From Sporichthyaceae bacterium (lineage in GTDB: Bacteria; Actinomycetota; Actinomycetes; JACCYY01): a DNA stretch of 6,976 nucleotides. Position 1 is the first letter of the stretch. Every line of letters begins with the position of its first letter. This document shows, piece after piece, positions 1 to 5,640 of the stretch. The stretch spans positions 1 to 6,976 of the forward strand of contig JACCYY010000276.1 of the NCBI GenBank assembly GCA_013696235.1, given 5' to 3'. A program made the position numbers and the translations under genes. A model generated the notes under the pieces. It saw nothing but the letters and a program-made list of their open reading frames with translations, was not told the DNA's origin and did no database searches.

Positions 1-469
1 TCGCCCGGACGGCCGAACGGTCGGACTGGAGATCCGCGCCGACGTTGCTCGCCGCAACCACCGCGGCGACGGCCGCGCCGACGGTGGCCAGCGTCACCCA
101 TGCCGGCGGCGCGACGAGTGACGCCGGGTCGAGCCAACGCCGGCGGAACCGCTGCGTGGTGACTGCGGCCCGGGCCCCGATCGCGACACACACGACCAGT
201 GCCGCCACGGTGGCGATCTGCAACGCGTCTTCGGCGAGTACGGCGACGGCCACCCATCCGAGCGCAACGGCGGGGACCACGACAAGTGCAGTCCGCCTCG
301 CGTCGAGCGCGGCGGACCGGTCGGTCTCGCGATCCGCCGGCCGGACGTCGGCGTCGCGTTGGGGCTGGCGGAGGAGCCACGGGAGCCGTTCCCCTGCTGC
401 CTCGAGCGGGGGGGGCGACGGCAGCGGCCGGCCCGAGCTCGCACCCGGCTCCGGCTCGGCTGCGCTCAT
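1..469 (-). CDS. Multi-pass membrane protein of unknown function, C-terminus cut off by the window edge
   Basis: An open minus-strand frame starts at the ATG whose complement is CAT at 467-469 and stays open to base 1; 156 residues are visible and the stop lies outside the window. Residues 1 to about 55 are a hydrophilic, Pro/Ala/Glu-rich, probably disordered cytoplasmic tail. Three hydrophobic stretches follow at about 61-79, 84-103 and 119-141, joined by a basic loop (TTQRFRRRW, 104-112) that should face the cytoplasm. Third codon positions are strongly G/C, which supports real coding rather than the antisense frames that overlap it. I do not recognise the family. An 8-G run on the plus strand (408-415) encodes the SPPP segment of the tail and is a possible slippage or sequencing-error site. 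The gene is divergent from the carboxylase gene, with 74 bp between the starts. No strong Shine-Dalgarno is visible; GCGGGG lies directly before the ATG. Confidence 0.72.
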   Translation of the reverse strand, partial: MSAAEPEPGASSGRPLPSPPPLEAAGERLPWLLRQPQRDADVRPADRETDRSAALDARRTALVVVPAVALGWVAVAVLAEDALQIATVAALVVCVAIGARAAVTTQRFRRRWLDPASLVAPPAWVTLATVGAAVAAVVAASNVGADLQSDRSAVRA

Positions 470-484
470 CCCCGCAGTCTCGCA

Positions 485-513
485 CCGACGTGCGGGAATG
501 CCCGCTCTAGACT
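485..513 (+). promoter_or_regulatory. Candidate promoter of the acyl-CoA carboxylase gene, with an inverted repeat in the spacer
   Basis: A TAGACT hexamer at 508-513 fits the actinobacterial -10 pattern TAnnnT. CCGACG at 485-490, a weak -35 match with the central GAC, precedes it with a 17-bp spacer. The spacer holds the inverted repeat GCGGG-AATG-CCCGC (492-505). Transcription starting around 520 would leave a short leader of about 24 nt carrying the ribosome-binding site. The assignment is by inspection only. The repeat could be an operator, or chance in GC-rich DNA. Confidence 0.4.
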
Positions 514-531
514 CCCGGCTGACTCGACGAC

Positions 532-537
532 AGGGAG
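532..537 (+). promoter_or_regulatory. Ribosome-binding site of the carboxylase gene
   Basis: AGGGAG lies 6 nt before the GTG at 544. It supports that codon as the start, since the protein then begins [15 protein letters not shown], the usual N-terminus of the family. Confidence 0.7.
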
Positions 538-543
538 CGACTC

Positions 544-2328
544 GTGAGGATCGCCAAGGTGCTGGTCGCCAACCGGGGCGAGATCGCCGTCCGGATCGCT
601 CGCGCGTGCAAGGACGCGGGCATCGCCAGTGTCGCCGTCTACGCCGACCAGGACCGCGATGCCCTGCACGTCCAGGTGGCCGACGAGGCGTACGCGCTCG
701 ACGGCGCCACTCCGGGCGAGACCTATCTCGTGATCGACAAGCTGCTCGACGTCGCCGCCAGGTCCGGAGCCGACGCCGTGCACCCCGGGTACGGCTTCCT
801 GGCCGAGAACGCAGGTTTCGCCCGAGCGGTGATCGGCGCCGGCCTGACCTGGATCGGCCCTCCGCCGACCGCGATCGACGCCCTCGGGGACAAGGTCCAG
901 GCGCGCCACATCGCTCAGCGGGTCGGTGCGCCGCTCGTCGCCGGCACGGCCGAACCGGTGAACGGGGCCGACGAGGTCGTCGCCTTCGCCGAGCAGCACG
1001 GTCTGCCGATCGCGATCAAGGCGGCCTTCGGCGGTGGCGGTCGAGGGCTCAAGGTCGCTCGCGAGCTCGGCGAGGTCGCCGAGCTCTACGAGTCGGCCGT
1101 CCGCGAGGCCGTCTCGGCGTTCGGCCGCGGCGAGTGCTTCGTCGAGCGCTATCTCGACCGGCCGCGGCACGTGGAGACCCAGTGCCTCGCCGACCAGCAG
1201 GGCAACGTCGTGGTCGTCTCCACCCGTGACTGCTCGCTGCAACGACGGCACCAGAAGCTCGTCGAGGAAGCCCCTGCGCCGTTCCTCAGCGCCGCCCAGA
1301 ACGCCGAGCTCGTCGCGTCGTCCAAAGCGATCTTGCGCGAAGCCGGGTACGTCGGTGCCGGCACGTGCGAGTTCCTGGTCGGCCAGGACGGGACGATCTC
1401 GTTCCTCGAGGTGAACACCCGCCTCCAGGTCGAGCACCCCGTCACCGAGGAGGTGACCGGCATCGATCTCGTCCGCGAGCAGCTGCGGATCGCCGCCGGC
1501 GAGCCGCTCGGGTACGACGACCCCCCCGTGCACGGCCACGCGATCGAGTTCCGGATCAACGCCGAGGACGCCGGCGCCGGCTTCCTCCCGGCTCCCGGCA
1601 CGCTGACCCGCTGGGAGCCGCCGGCGGGACCAGGGGTCCGGCTGGACTCCGGCTACGTCTCCGGGCAGACGGTCCCCGGGGCGTACGACTCGCTCGTGGC
1701 CAAGCTCGTCGTCTCCGGGGCGTCGCGCACCGAGGCGCTCGAGCGGGCCCGTCGCGCGCTCGCGGAGTTCGTCGTCGAAGGCATGCCGACGGTCATCGCG
1801 TTCCACCGGGCCGTGGTGTCCGACCCGGCGTTCGTCGGCGCCGACGACCACTTCTCGGTCCACACCCGCTGGATCGAGACCGAGTTCGAGAACCAGATCG
1901 AGAAATGGACCGGTGCGCCGAGCACCACGGACGGCGCCGACGACGCGGTCGAGCGGCTGGTTTTCGAGGTCGGTGGTCGCCGCATCGAGGTCGGCGTCCC
2001 CAGCAGCGTGTTCAGCAGTGTGTCCGGCGGCACTCGCTCGGTGACCAAGCCGGCCGGGCGCAAGCGCGGCGGCGGCGGACGCGGCACGGCAGCGGTCGGC
2101 GGAGACGCGCTCACCTCGCCCATGCAAGGCACGATCGTCAAGGTCGCGGTCTCCGACGGCGCCGTCGTCGCGGCCGGCGACCTCGTGGTCGTGCTCGAGG
2201 CGATGAAGATGGAGCAGCCCCTCGCCGCCCACAAGGCCGGCACCGTCAGCGGGCTCGGCGCAGAGATCGGCGCAACCGTCACCGCCGGCGCCGTGATCTG
2301 CCAGATCAAGGACCTGATCGAGGAGTAG
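544..2328 (+). CDS. accA: Acyl-CoA carboxylase alpha subunit: biotin carboxylase fused to biotin carboxyl carrier (acetyl-/propionyl-CoA carboxylase)
   Basis: This 594-residue protein does the first half-reaction of acetyl-/propionyl-CoA carboxylation: ATP- and bicarbonate-dependent carboxylation of its own biotin, which a separate carboxyltransferase beta subunit then uses to make malonyl-CoA or methylmalonyl-CoA in the cytoplasm. The N-terminal domain begins [16 protein letters not shown]. The ATP-grasp part has K117, K159 and the glycine loop FGGGGRG (162-168). The catalytic block [15 protein letters not shown] has E289, N291, R293 and E297, close to E. coli AccC numbering, and R337 sits in RINAED. 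After a linker of about 450-520 (the likely BT region), the C-terminal biotinyl domain carries EAMKMEQ with biotinyl lysine K555, 40 residues from the end. The length of about 590-600 is normal for actinobacterial alpha subunits (AccA1/A2/A3, BccA). No carboxyltransferase gene lies in the window, so the substrate is not decided here. The symbol follows actinobacterial usage; E. coli accA is a different subunit. Confidence 0.96.
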   Translation: MRIAKVLVANRGEIAVRIARACKDAGIASVAVYADQDRDALHVQVADEAYALDGATPGETYLVIDKLLDVAARSGADAVHPGYGFLAENAGFARAVIGAGLTWIGPPPTAIDALGDKVQARHIAQRVGAPLVAGTAEPVNGADEVVAFAEQHGLPIAIKAAFGGGGRGLKVARELGEVAELYESAVREAVSAFGRGECFVERYLDRPRHVETQCLADQQGNVVVVSTRDCSLQRRHQKLVEEAPAPFLSAAQNAELVASSKAILREAGYVGAGTCEFLVGQDGTISFLEVNTRLQVEHPVTEEVTGIDLVREQLRIAAGEPLGYDDPPVHGHAIEFRINAEDAGAGFLPAPGTLTRWEPPAGPGVRLDSGYVSGQTVPGAYDSLVAKLVVSGASRTEALERARRALAEFVVEGMPTVIAFHRAVVSDPAFVGADDHFSVHTRWIETEFENQIEKWTGAPSTTDGADDAVERLVFEVGGRRIEVGVPSSVFSSVSGGTRSVTKPAGRKRGGGGRGTAAVGGDALTSPMQGTIVKVAVSDGAVVAAGDLVVVLEAMKMEQPLAAHKAGTVSGLGAEIGATVTAGAVICQIKDLIEE

Positions 2329-2479
2329 CCACGCGAGCGAGCTCGGCGAGGTCGAGGCCGACCGCGCCGGGCGTCGACCACGGCACCGAACAGGGTCAGG
2401 CAGGATGGAGGTGACGCCGCCCGGTGACCGACCTCCGGTGCCCTACCCCCGTCATGGGGCGTCAACCCTGGGAGGGGTC
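2329..2479. other. Intergenic gap with nested inverted repeats
   Basis: I see no gene in this 151-bp gap. It contains GGTCGA/TCGACC (2350-2355 and 2374-2379). It also contains a two-level hairpin: outer arms GGCACCG (2382-2388) and CGGTGCC (2436-2442), inner arms GGAGGT (2407-2412) and ACCTCC (2431-2436), which share one base on the 3' side. A further short CCCC/GGGG hairpin sits at 2447-2459. The elements could include the 3' end of the carboxylase transcript and a structured leader of the next gene. None has a U tract, and none matches a riboswitch class I can name. Confidence 0.35.
2470..2475 (+). promoter_or_regulatory. Ribosome-binding site deciding the start at 2480
   Basis: GGGAGG lies 4 nt before the ATG at 2480. 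It favours this start over the in-frame ATG at 2405, which would add 25 proline-rich residues ahead of the hydrophobic anchor. Confidence 0.6.
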
Positions 2480-3379
2480 ATGGAGATCTTCCTGCTGCTG
2501 GTTCTGCTCGCCGCCGGCGGCTACCTGCTCGTGCAGTCGAGCACGCGAAAGCGGCAGGCGCAGATCGAGCAGAAGCAGTCGGTCGACCTCGTGCGGGGTG
2601 CCGCCGAGGAGGACGTGACGAAGCTCGGCGAAGAGGTCGTCTCGCTGGACAACGTGACCGCCGGACACGACCTCGACGAGGCGACCAGGCAGGACTACCA
2701 GCAGGCCCTGGACTCGTACGAGGAAGCGAAGACTGCGCTCGCCCGGGTTGCACAGCCCGAGGACGTGAGGCACGTCACGGAGGCGCTCGAGGAGGGCCGA
2801 TACCGCATCGCCAGCGTGCGGGCCCGCCTGGCCGGGTCCCCGCTGCCGACCCGACGGCCCCCGTGCTTCTTCAACCCGCAGCACGGCCCGTCCACCGACG
2901 ACGTCGAGTGGGCGCCGGCGGGCGGGATCAAGCGACCGGTCCCGGCCTGCGCTGCAGACGCCGAACGGGTGAACGCGGGGGCCGAGCCGATCACCCGCCG
3001 CGTCCTCACCGAGGACGGTACGCGCCGCCCGTACTGGGAGGCCGGGCCGGCGTACAGCCCGTGGGCCGGCGGGTACTTCGGCGCGTACGCGATGTCCGGT
3101 CTGCTGCCCGCCGTGCTGATCGGCTCGATGATCGGCGGCGGTGGCTTCGGCAACTGGGACGGCAGCTACTCCGAGGGGTACGCCGACGGCCAGGGGGAGG
3201 GCGGCGGCGACACCGGCGGGGACACCGGCGGCGACACGGGCGGCGGCGACTACAGCGGTGACACCGGCGGGGGCGACTACAGCGGCGGCGGCGACTACGG
3301 CGGCGGCGGGGACTTCGGCGGCGGCTGGGGTGGCGGCGGGGGCGACTTCGGTGGCGGAGGCGACTTCGGCGGGTTCTGA
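2480..3379 (+). CDS. Membrane-anchored conserved protein with glycine-rich repeat tail, function unknown
   Basis: The 299-residue protein opens with a hydrophobic anchor (residues 2-19) followed at once by basic residues (TRKRQ). Residues 30-118 are charged and probably helical, rich in Glu, Asp and Ala. A segment with the look of a conserved motif follows: PPCFFNPQHGPS (127-138), VEWAP (142-146) and VPAC (154-157), giving two cysteines, C129 and C157. Another hydrophobic stretch covers about 198-222 (GGYFGAYAMSGLLPAVLIGSMIGG in two parts). The tail (241-299) is almost only Gly with Asp, Thr, Tyr, Ser and Phe, ending GGF. If both hydrophobic stretches span the membrane, the positive-inside rule puts the anchor's N-terminus and the tail outside and the Cys-containing part in the cytoplasm. 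I have the impression that similar proteins occur widely in actinobacteria as hypothetical proteins, but I cannot name a domain. Glycine-rich tails of this kind also occur in TPM-domain (YgcG-like) proteins, whose catalytic domain I do not see here. The small Cys/His protein follows 23 bp downstream. Confidence 0.85.
   Translation: MEIFLLLVLLAAGGYLLVQSSTRKRQAQIEQKQSVDLVRGAAEEDVTKLGEEVVSLDNVTAGHDLDEATRQDYQQALDSYEEAKTALARVAQPEDVRHVTEALEEGRYRIASVRARLAGSPLPTRRPPCFFNPQHGPSTDDVEWAPAGGIKRPVPACAADAERVNAGAEPITRRVLTEDGTRRPYWEAGPAYSPWAGGYFGAYAMSGLLPAVLIGSMIGGGGFGNWDGSYSEGYADGQGEGGGDTGGDTGGDTGGGDYSGDTGGGDYSGGGDYGGGGDFGGGWGGGGGDFGGGGDFGGF
3200..3376 (+). repeat. Glycine-codon repeat tract inside the membrane-protein gene
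   Basis: The tract encodes tandem GGDT, GGGDYSG, GGGDYG and GGGGDFG units. A 14-base word, GGCGACTACAGCGG, occurs at 3245-3258 and again at 3272-3285, giving a 27-bp period (nine residues, GDYSGDTGG). The reading frame is preserved throughout. The tract looks prone to gain or loss of units in multiples of three bases. Confidence 0.8.
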
Positions 3380-3402
3380 CTCAGACCGCGAGGCCCACGG
3401 GC

Positions 3403-3558
3403 ATGCAGGCACCCCCGTCGCGGCTCCGGCTGCTGCTGTGCCGGGTCGGCATCTGGCACCGCTGGCGGACCAAGAGCAACGAGTGGGGCGAGCGTTGGCA
3501 GATCTGTCTCGCCTGCAAGAAGGAACGCGACGTCCCCGGCGGGACGATCGAGGTATGA
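3403..3558 (+). CDS. Small Cys/His protein, possibly zinc-ribbon-like, 51 residues
   Basis: An ATG at 3403 opens a frame ending in TGA at 3556-3558. The protein has a basic, leucine-rich start (residues 7-12, RLRLLL), then C13, H19 and W21 in CRVGIWHRW, then ERWQICLACKKE with C35 and C38. C13, H19, C35 and C38 would make a plausible CHCC metal site. The order Cys, Gly, His-x-Trp, then aromatic-x-x-Cys-x-x-Cys-Lys resembles a group of short actinobacterial proteins that I know only as hypothetical. It lies 23 bp after the glycine-rich membrane-protein gene on the same strand, so co-transcription is likely. The ribosome-binding site is weak: GAGG at 3390-3393, 9 nt from the ATG. Zinc binding is inferred from residue spacing only. 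Confidence 0.68.
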   Translation: MQAPPSRLRLLLCRVGIWHRWRTKSNEWGERWQICLACKKERDVPGGTIEV

Positions 3559-3576
3559 GCGCTCGCACCCCCGAGC

Positions 3577-3600
3577 GGCCGAGCGGTCCGCAGCTCGGCC
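3577..3600. terminator. Candidate bidirectional terminator between convergent genes
   Basis: GGCCGAGC (3577-3584) and GCTCGGCC (3593-3600) form a perfect 8-bp GC-rich stem with the 8-nt loop GGTCCGCA. It starts 18 bp after the stop of the small Cys/His gene and ends 3 bp before the stop of the convergent lpdA gene, the position expected for a shared terminator. There is no U tract on either strand, which is common for actinobacterial stem-loops but weakens the call. Confidence 0.5.
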
Positions 3601-3603
3601 AGC

Positions 3604-5007
3604 TCAGACCTGGTCAGGGTGCAGTCGACGGGCCGCCTCGGCGATCGAGCCCGACAGCGACGGGTAGATCGTGAACGCGTGCGCCAGCTGGTCGACCGTG
3701 AGGTTGGCCTCGACGGCGAGCGAGACGGGGAAGATCAGCTCACTGGCTCGAGGCGCGACCACGACCCCACCGACCACGACACCGGTGCCCGGCCGGCAGA
3801 CCAGCTTCACGAATCCGTCGCGGATGCCTTGCATCTTCGCCCGGGCGTTCGTGGCCAGGGGCAGGGTGAGAAAGCGCGCCTCGATGTCGCCGGCCTCAGC
3901 GGCGGCCTGAGACCACCCCACGGTGGCGATCTCGGGGTCGGTGAACACGTTCGCCGCGACCGTCTTGAGGTCCAGCGGGCGGACCGCCTCGCCAAGGGCA
4001 TGCCACATCGCGATGCGGCCTTGCATCGCAGCGACCGACGCCAGCATGAGGACACCGGTGCAGTCCCCGGCGGCGTACACACCGTGCGCCGACGTCCGGG
4101 ACACGCGGTCGACCGTGACGAAGCCGCCGTCGCCGAGCCGGACCCCGGCCTCCTCGAGCCCGAGGTCCTCGGTGTTCGGGATCGAGCCGACCGCCATCAG
4201 GCAGTGGCTTCCCTCGACGACGGCGCCGTCTGAGAGGGTGACCGCCACGCCGTCACCGCGGCGCTCGACGGTGGCGGCCCGCGACCGGCCGAGCACGGTC
4301 ATGCCCCGTCGAAGGAAGACCTCCTCGAGCACCCGCGCCGCGTCTGCGTCCTCGCCAGGGAGCACGCGGTCGCGCGAGGAGACCAGGGTGACCGCGCAGC
4401 CAAGGGCCGTGTACGCGGACGCGAACTCCGCGCCGGTCACGCCGGACCCGACCACGACCAGGTGGGTCGGCAGGTCGGGCAGGTCGTAGACCTGCTGCCA
4501 GGTCAGGATTCGCTCGCCGTCCGGGGTCGCCTCGGCCAGGACCCGAGGATGCGCGCCGGTCGCGACCAGCACGACGTCGGCATCGAGGTCCTCCGTGCCG
4601 CCGGCGTCGAGCTCGGCGACGACGCGGTGCGGGCCATCCAGGCGCCCGCTGCCCCGGAGCACGCGCACACCGGCGCGCTCGACACCTGTCCCGATGTCGG
4701 CCGACTGGGCCAGGGCGAGCGCCTTGACGCGAGCGTTGACCCGGCCGAGATCGGCACCGACGACACCGTCGGGTGGCGTGCCGTCGCCCATCACCACACC
4801 GAGCTCGGTGGACTCCGCGGCGATCGTCATCACGTCGGCGGTGGCGATCAACGTCTTGCTCGGGACGCAGTCGGTGAGGACGGTCGAACCGCCCAGGCCG
4901 TCCCGTTCGACGAGCACCACCTCGGCGTTGTGCTGGGCGGCAACCAGCGCGGCCTCGTACCCGCCCGGCCCTCCCCCGACGATCACGATGCGCGTCACGG
5001 CACGCAT
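3604..5007 (-). CDS. lpdA: LpdA-type FAD-dependent NAD(P)H:quinone dehydrogenase (flavoprotein disulfide reductase family without the disulfide)
   Basis: The 467-residue protein has the two-dinucleotide-fold plan of the dihydrolipoamide dehydrogenase family: FAD-binding VIVGGGPGGYEAA (8-20), NAD(P)-binding VVGSGVTGAEF (185-195) and the second FAD motif YAAGDCTG (311-318). The usual active-site CxxxxC is broken: in GGSTVLTDCVPSK the first cysteine is T42 and only C47 remains. The C-terminal His-Glu pair is also gone, with Y448 and G453 in YPSLSG. These losses match M. tuberculosis LpdA (Rv3303c), shown to lack lipoamide dehydrogenase activity and to reduce quinones with NAD(P)H. Many segments agree with my memory of that protein, such as DGERILTWQQVYDL and LASVAAMQGRIAM. 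The enzyme is probably cytoplasmic. An alternative start is the GTG at 4996-4998 (MTRIVIVGG), which fits the mycobacterial N-terminus; neither start has a strong ribosome-binding site. The gene is divergent from the cyclotransferase-like gene, as in mycobacteria. Confidence 0.93.
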   Translation of the reverse strand: MRAVTRIVIVGGGPGGYEAALVAAQHNAEVVLVERDGLGGSTVLTDCVPSKTLIATADVMTIAAESTELGVVMGDGTPPDGVVGADLGRVNARVKALALAQSADIGTGVERAGVRVLRGSGRLDGPHRVVAELDAGGTEDLDADVVLVATGAHPRVLAEATPDGERILTWQQVYDLPDLPTHLVVVGSGVTGAEFASAYTALGCAVTLVSSRDRVLPGEDADAARVLEEVFLRRGMTVLGRSRAATVERRGDGVAVTLSDGAVVEGSHCLMAVGSIPNTEDLGLEEAGVRLGDGGFVTVDRVSRTSAHGVYAAGDCTGVLMLASVAAMQGRIAMWHALGEAVRPLDLKTVAANVFTDPEIATVGWSQAAAEAGDIEARFLTLPLATNARAKMQGIRDGFVKLVCRPGTGVVVGGVVVAPRASELIFPVSLAVEANLTVDQLAHAFTIYPSLSGSIAEAARRLHPDQV

Positions 5008-5051
5008 TGTTCCGTACCCGGCGCGCGTCGCTGCCGGGGTTGCGCCGTCGC

Positions 5052-5057
5052 TACCCT
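5052..5057 (+). promoter_or_regulatory. Candidate -10 element for a leaderless transcript of the 5066 gene
   Basis: TACCCT fits TAnnnT and ends 8 nt before the GTG at 5066. No ribosome-binding site precedes that GTG, so transcription may begin at or next to the start codon. No convincing -35 is visible. The element lies in the 58-bp gap shared with the divergent lpdA gene. Confidence 0.45.
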
Positions 5058-5065
5058 GAGCGCCC

Positions 5066-5530
5066 GTGGCTCTCTACGCCGCCTATGGCAGCAATCTCGA
5101 CCCCCAGCAGATGGGAGCGCGCTGTCCGCACTCCCCGCCACGCGGCAACGGCTGGCTCACGGGCTGGCGGCTCACGTTCGGCGGGGAGGACCGCGGTTTC
5201 GAGGGGTCGCTGGCCACGGTGGTCGAGGACCCGGTGGGTGAGGTCTACGTCGCGCTGTACGACGTCACGTCCCCAGACGCGGCCGCCCTGGACGAGTGGG
5301 AGGGCAGCGACCTGGGCCTCTACCGGAAGCTCCGTGTCCGCGTCCACACCCTGGATCACGACGTCGTCGCCTGGCTGTACGTCCTCGACGCGTTCGAGGG
5401 CGGGCTCCCGTCGGCGCGCTACCTCCAGATCATGGCCGACGCGGCCGCCGCCGCCGGCGCCCCCGACGACTACGTCCGCGACCTGCGGACCCGGCCCTGC
5501 CGATCGTCGGGTTCGATCGGGCCGGACTGA
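5066..5530 (+). CDS. Gamma-glutamylcyclotransferase-like (AIG2/GGCT fold) protein
   Basis: The 154-residue protein begins MALYAAYGSNLDPQQM; YGSNL (7-11) is the signature loop of the GGCT/AIG2 fold, which binds the gamma-glutamyl group. LDEWEG (75-80) matches the LDEQEG block of human gamma-glutamylcyclotransferase, so E79 is the likely catalytic acid. WLTGWRLTFGGED (30-42) and LDAFEGGLPSARYLQ (107-121) are further conserved-looking blocks. It closely resembles M. tuberculosis Rv3304 as I remember it, including its place beside lpdA. Family members release 5-oxoproline from gamma-glutamyl amines or peptides; the true substrate of this subgroup is not known to me. A GTG start is used and the mRNA is probably leaderless. 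The C-terminus (RTRPCRSSGSIGPD) looks variable. Confidence 0.88.
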   Translation: MALYAAYGSNLDPQQMGARCPHSPPRGNGWLTGWRLTFGGEDRGFEGSLATVVEDPVGEVYVALYDVTSPDAAALDEWEGSDLGLYRKLRVRVHTLDHDVVAWLYVLDAFEGGLPSARYLQIMADAAAAAGAPDDYVRDLRTRPCRSSGSIGPD

Positions 5531-5640
5531 TCAGCGAGGTGGCGCGAGTGTGGCCAGCGCGCCCGGCTTCGTCGACAGGTTGTGCCACCTGAACGCGGGC
5601 CAGGGCCTCCGCAGGCACTCCGGCGTGGTGGTATCTCTCA
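5531..5640. other. 110-bp intergenic gap with a long-loop inverted repeat
   Basis: No gene is visible. AGGTGGC (5537-5543) pairs with GCCACCT (5584-5590), and the stem extends inward by four more positions (5544-5547 with 5580-5583), two of them G-U. The loop of about 32 nt is long for a terminator. The repeat starts 7 bp after the cyclotransferase-like stop, so it may mark the 3' end of that transcript. TATCTC at 5632-5637 is a possible -10-like element just before the next gene. Confidence 0.3.

Noticed and set aside
45..1229. 394-codon plus-strand frame across the left edge
   Set aside because: It runs antisense to the left-edge membrane-protein gene and then out of frame through the carboxylase. 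The product is Ala/Arg/Ser-rich low complexity.
466..2232. 588-codon open frame on the minus strand across the carboxylase gene
   Set aside because: It is antisense to a gene with unmistakable biotin-carboxylase and biotin-carrier motifs. Its product is a low-complexity mix of R, G, D, A, L and V with no recognisable domain, as expected of antisense frames in GC-rich coding DNA.
2405..2479. N-terminal extension of the glycine-rich membrane protein from the ATG at 2405
   Set aside because: The added 25 residues are proline-rich and would precede the hydrophobic anchor. The ATG at 2480 has a GGGAGG ribosome-binding site and puts the anchor at the N-terminus.
2329..2479. A known riboswitch class or tRNA in the gap
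   Set aside because: I could not match the conserved core of any riboswitch I know, and there is no cloverleaf with a T-loop (GTTCRANNC-like) sequence.
3200..3376. CRISPR-like or non-coding tandem repeat
   Set aside because: The repeats are degenerate, have no unique spacers of constant length, and keep one reading frame encoding a Gly-rich protein tail.
3555..3674. Short frame whose ATGA start overlaps the stop of the small Cys/His gene
   Set aside because: The coupled start is attractive, but the frame runs through the hairpin and into the C-terminal codons of lpdA on the other strand. The Pro/Arg/Ser/Gly-rich product of 39 residues looks like antisense sequence.
3604..5007. Classical dihydrolipoamide dehydrogenase (E3 subunit)
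   Set aside because: It lacks one of the two redox cysteines and the C-terminal His-Glu pair. No pyruvate or oxoglutarate dehydrogenase genes lie nearby.
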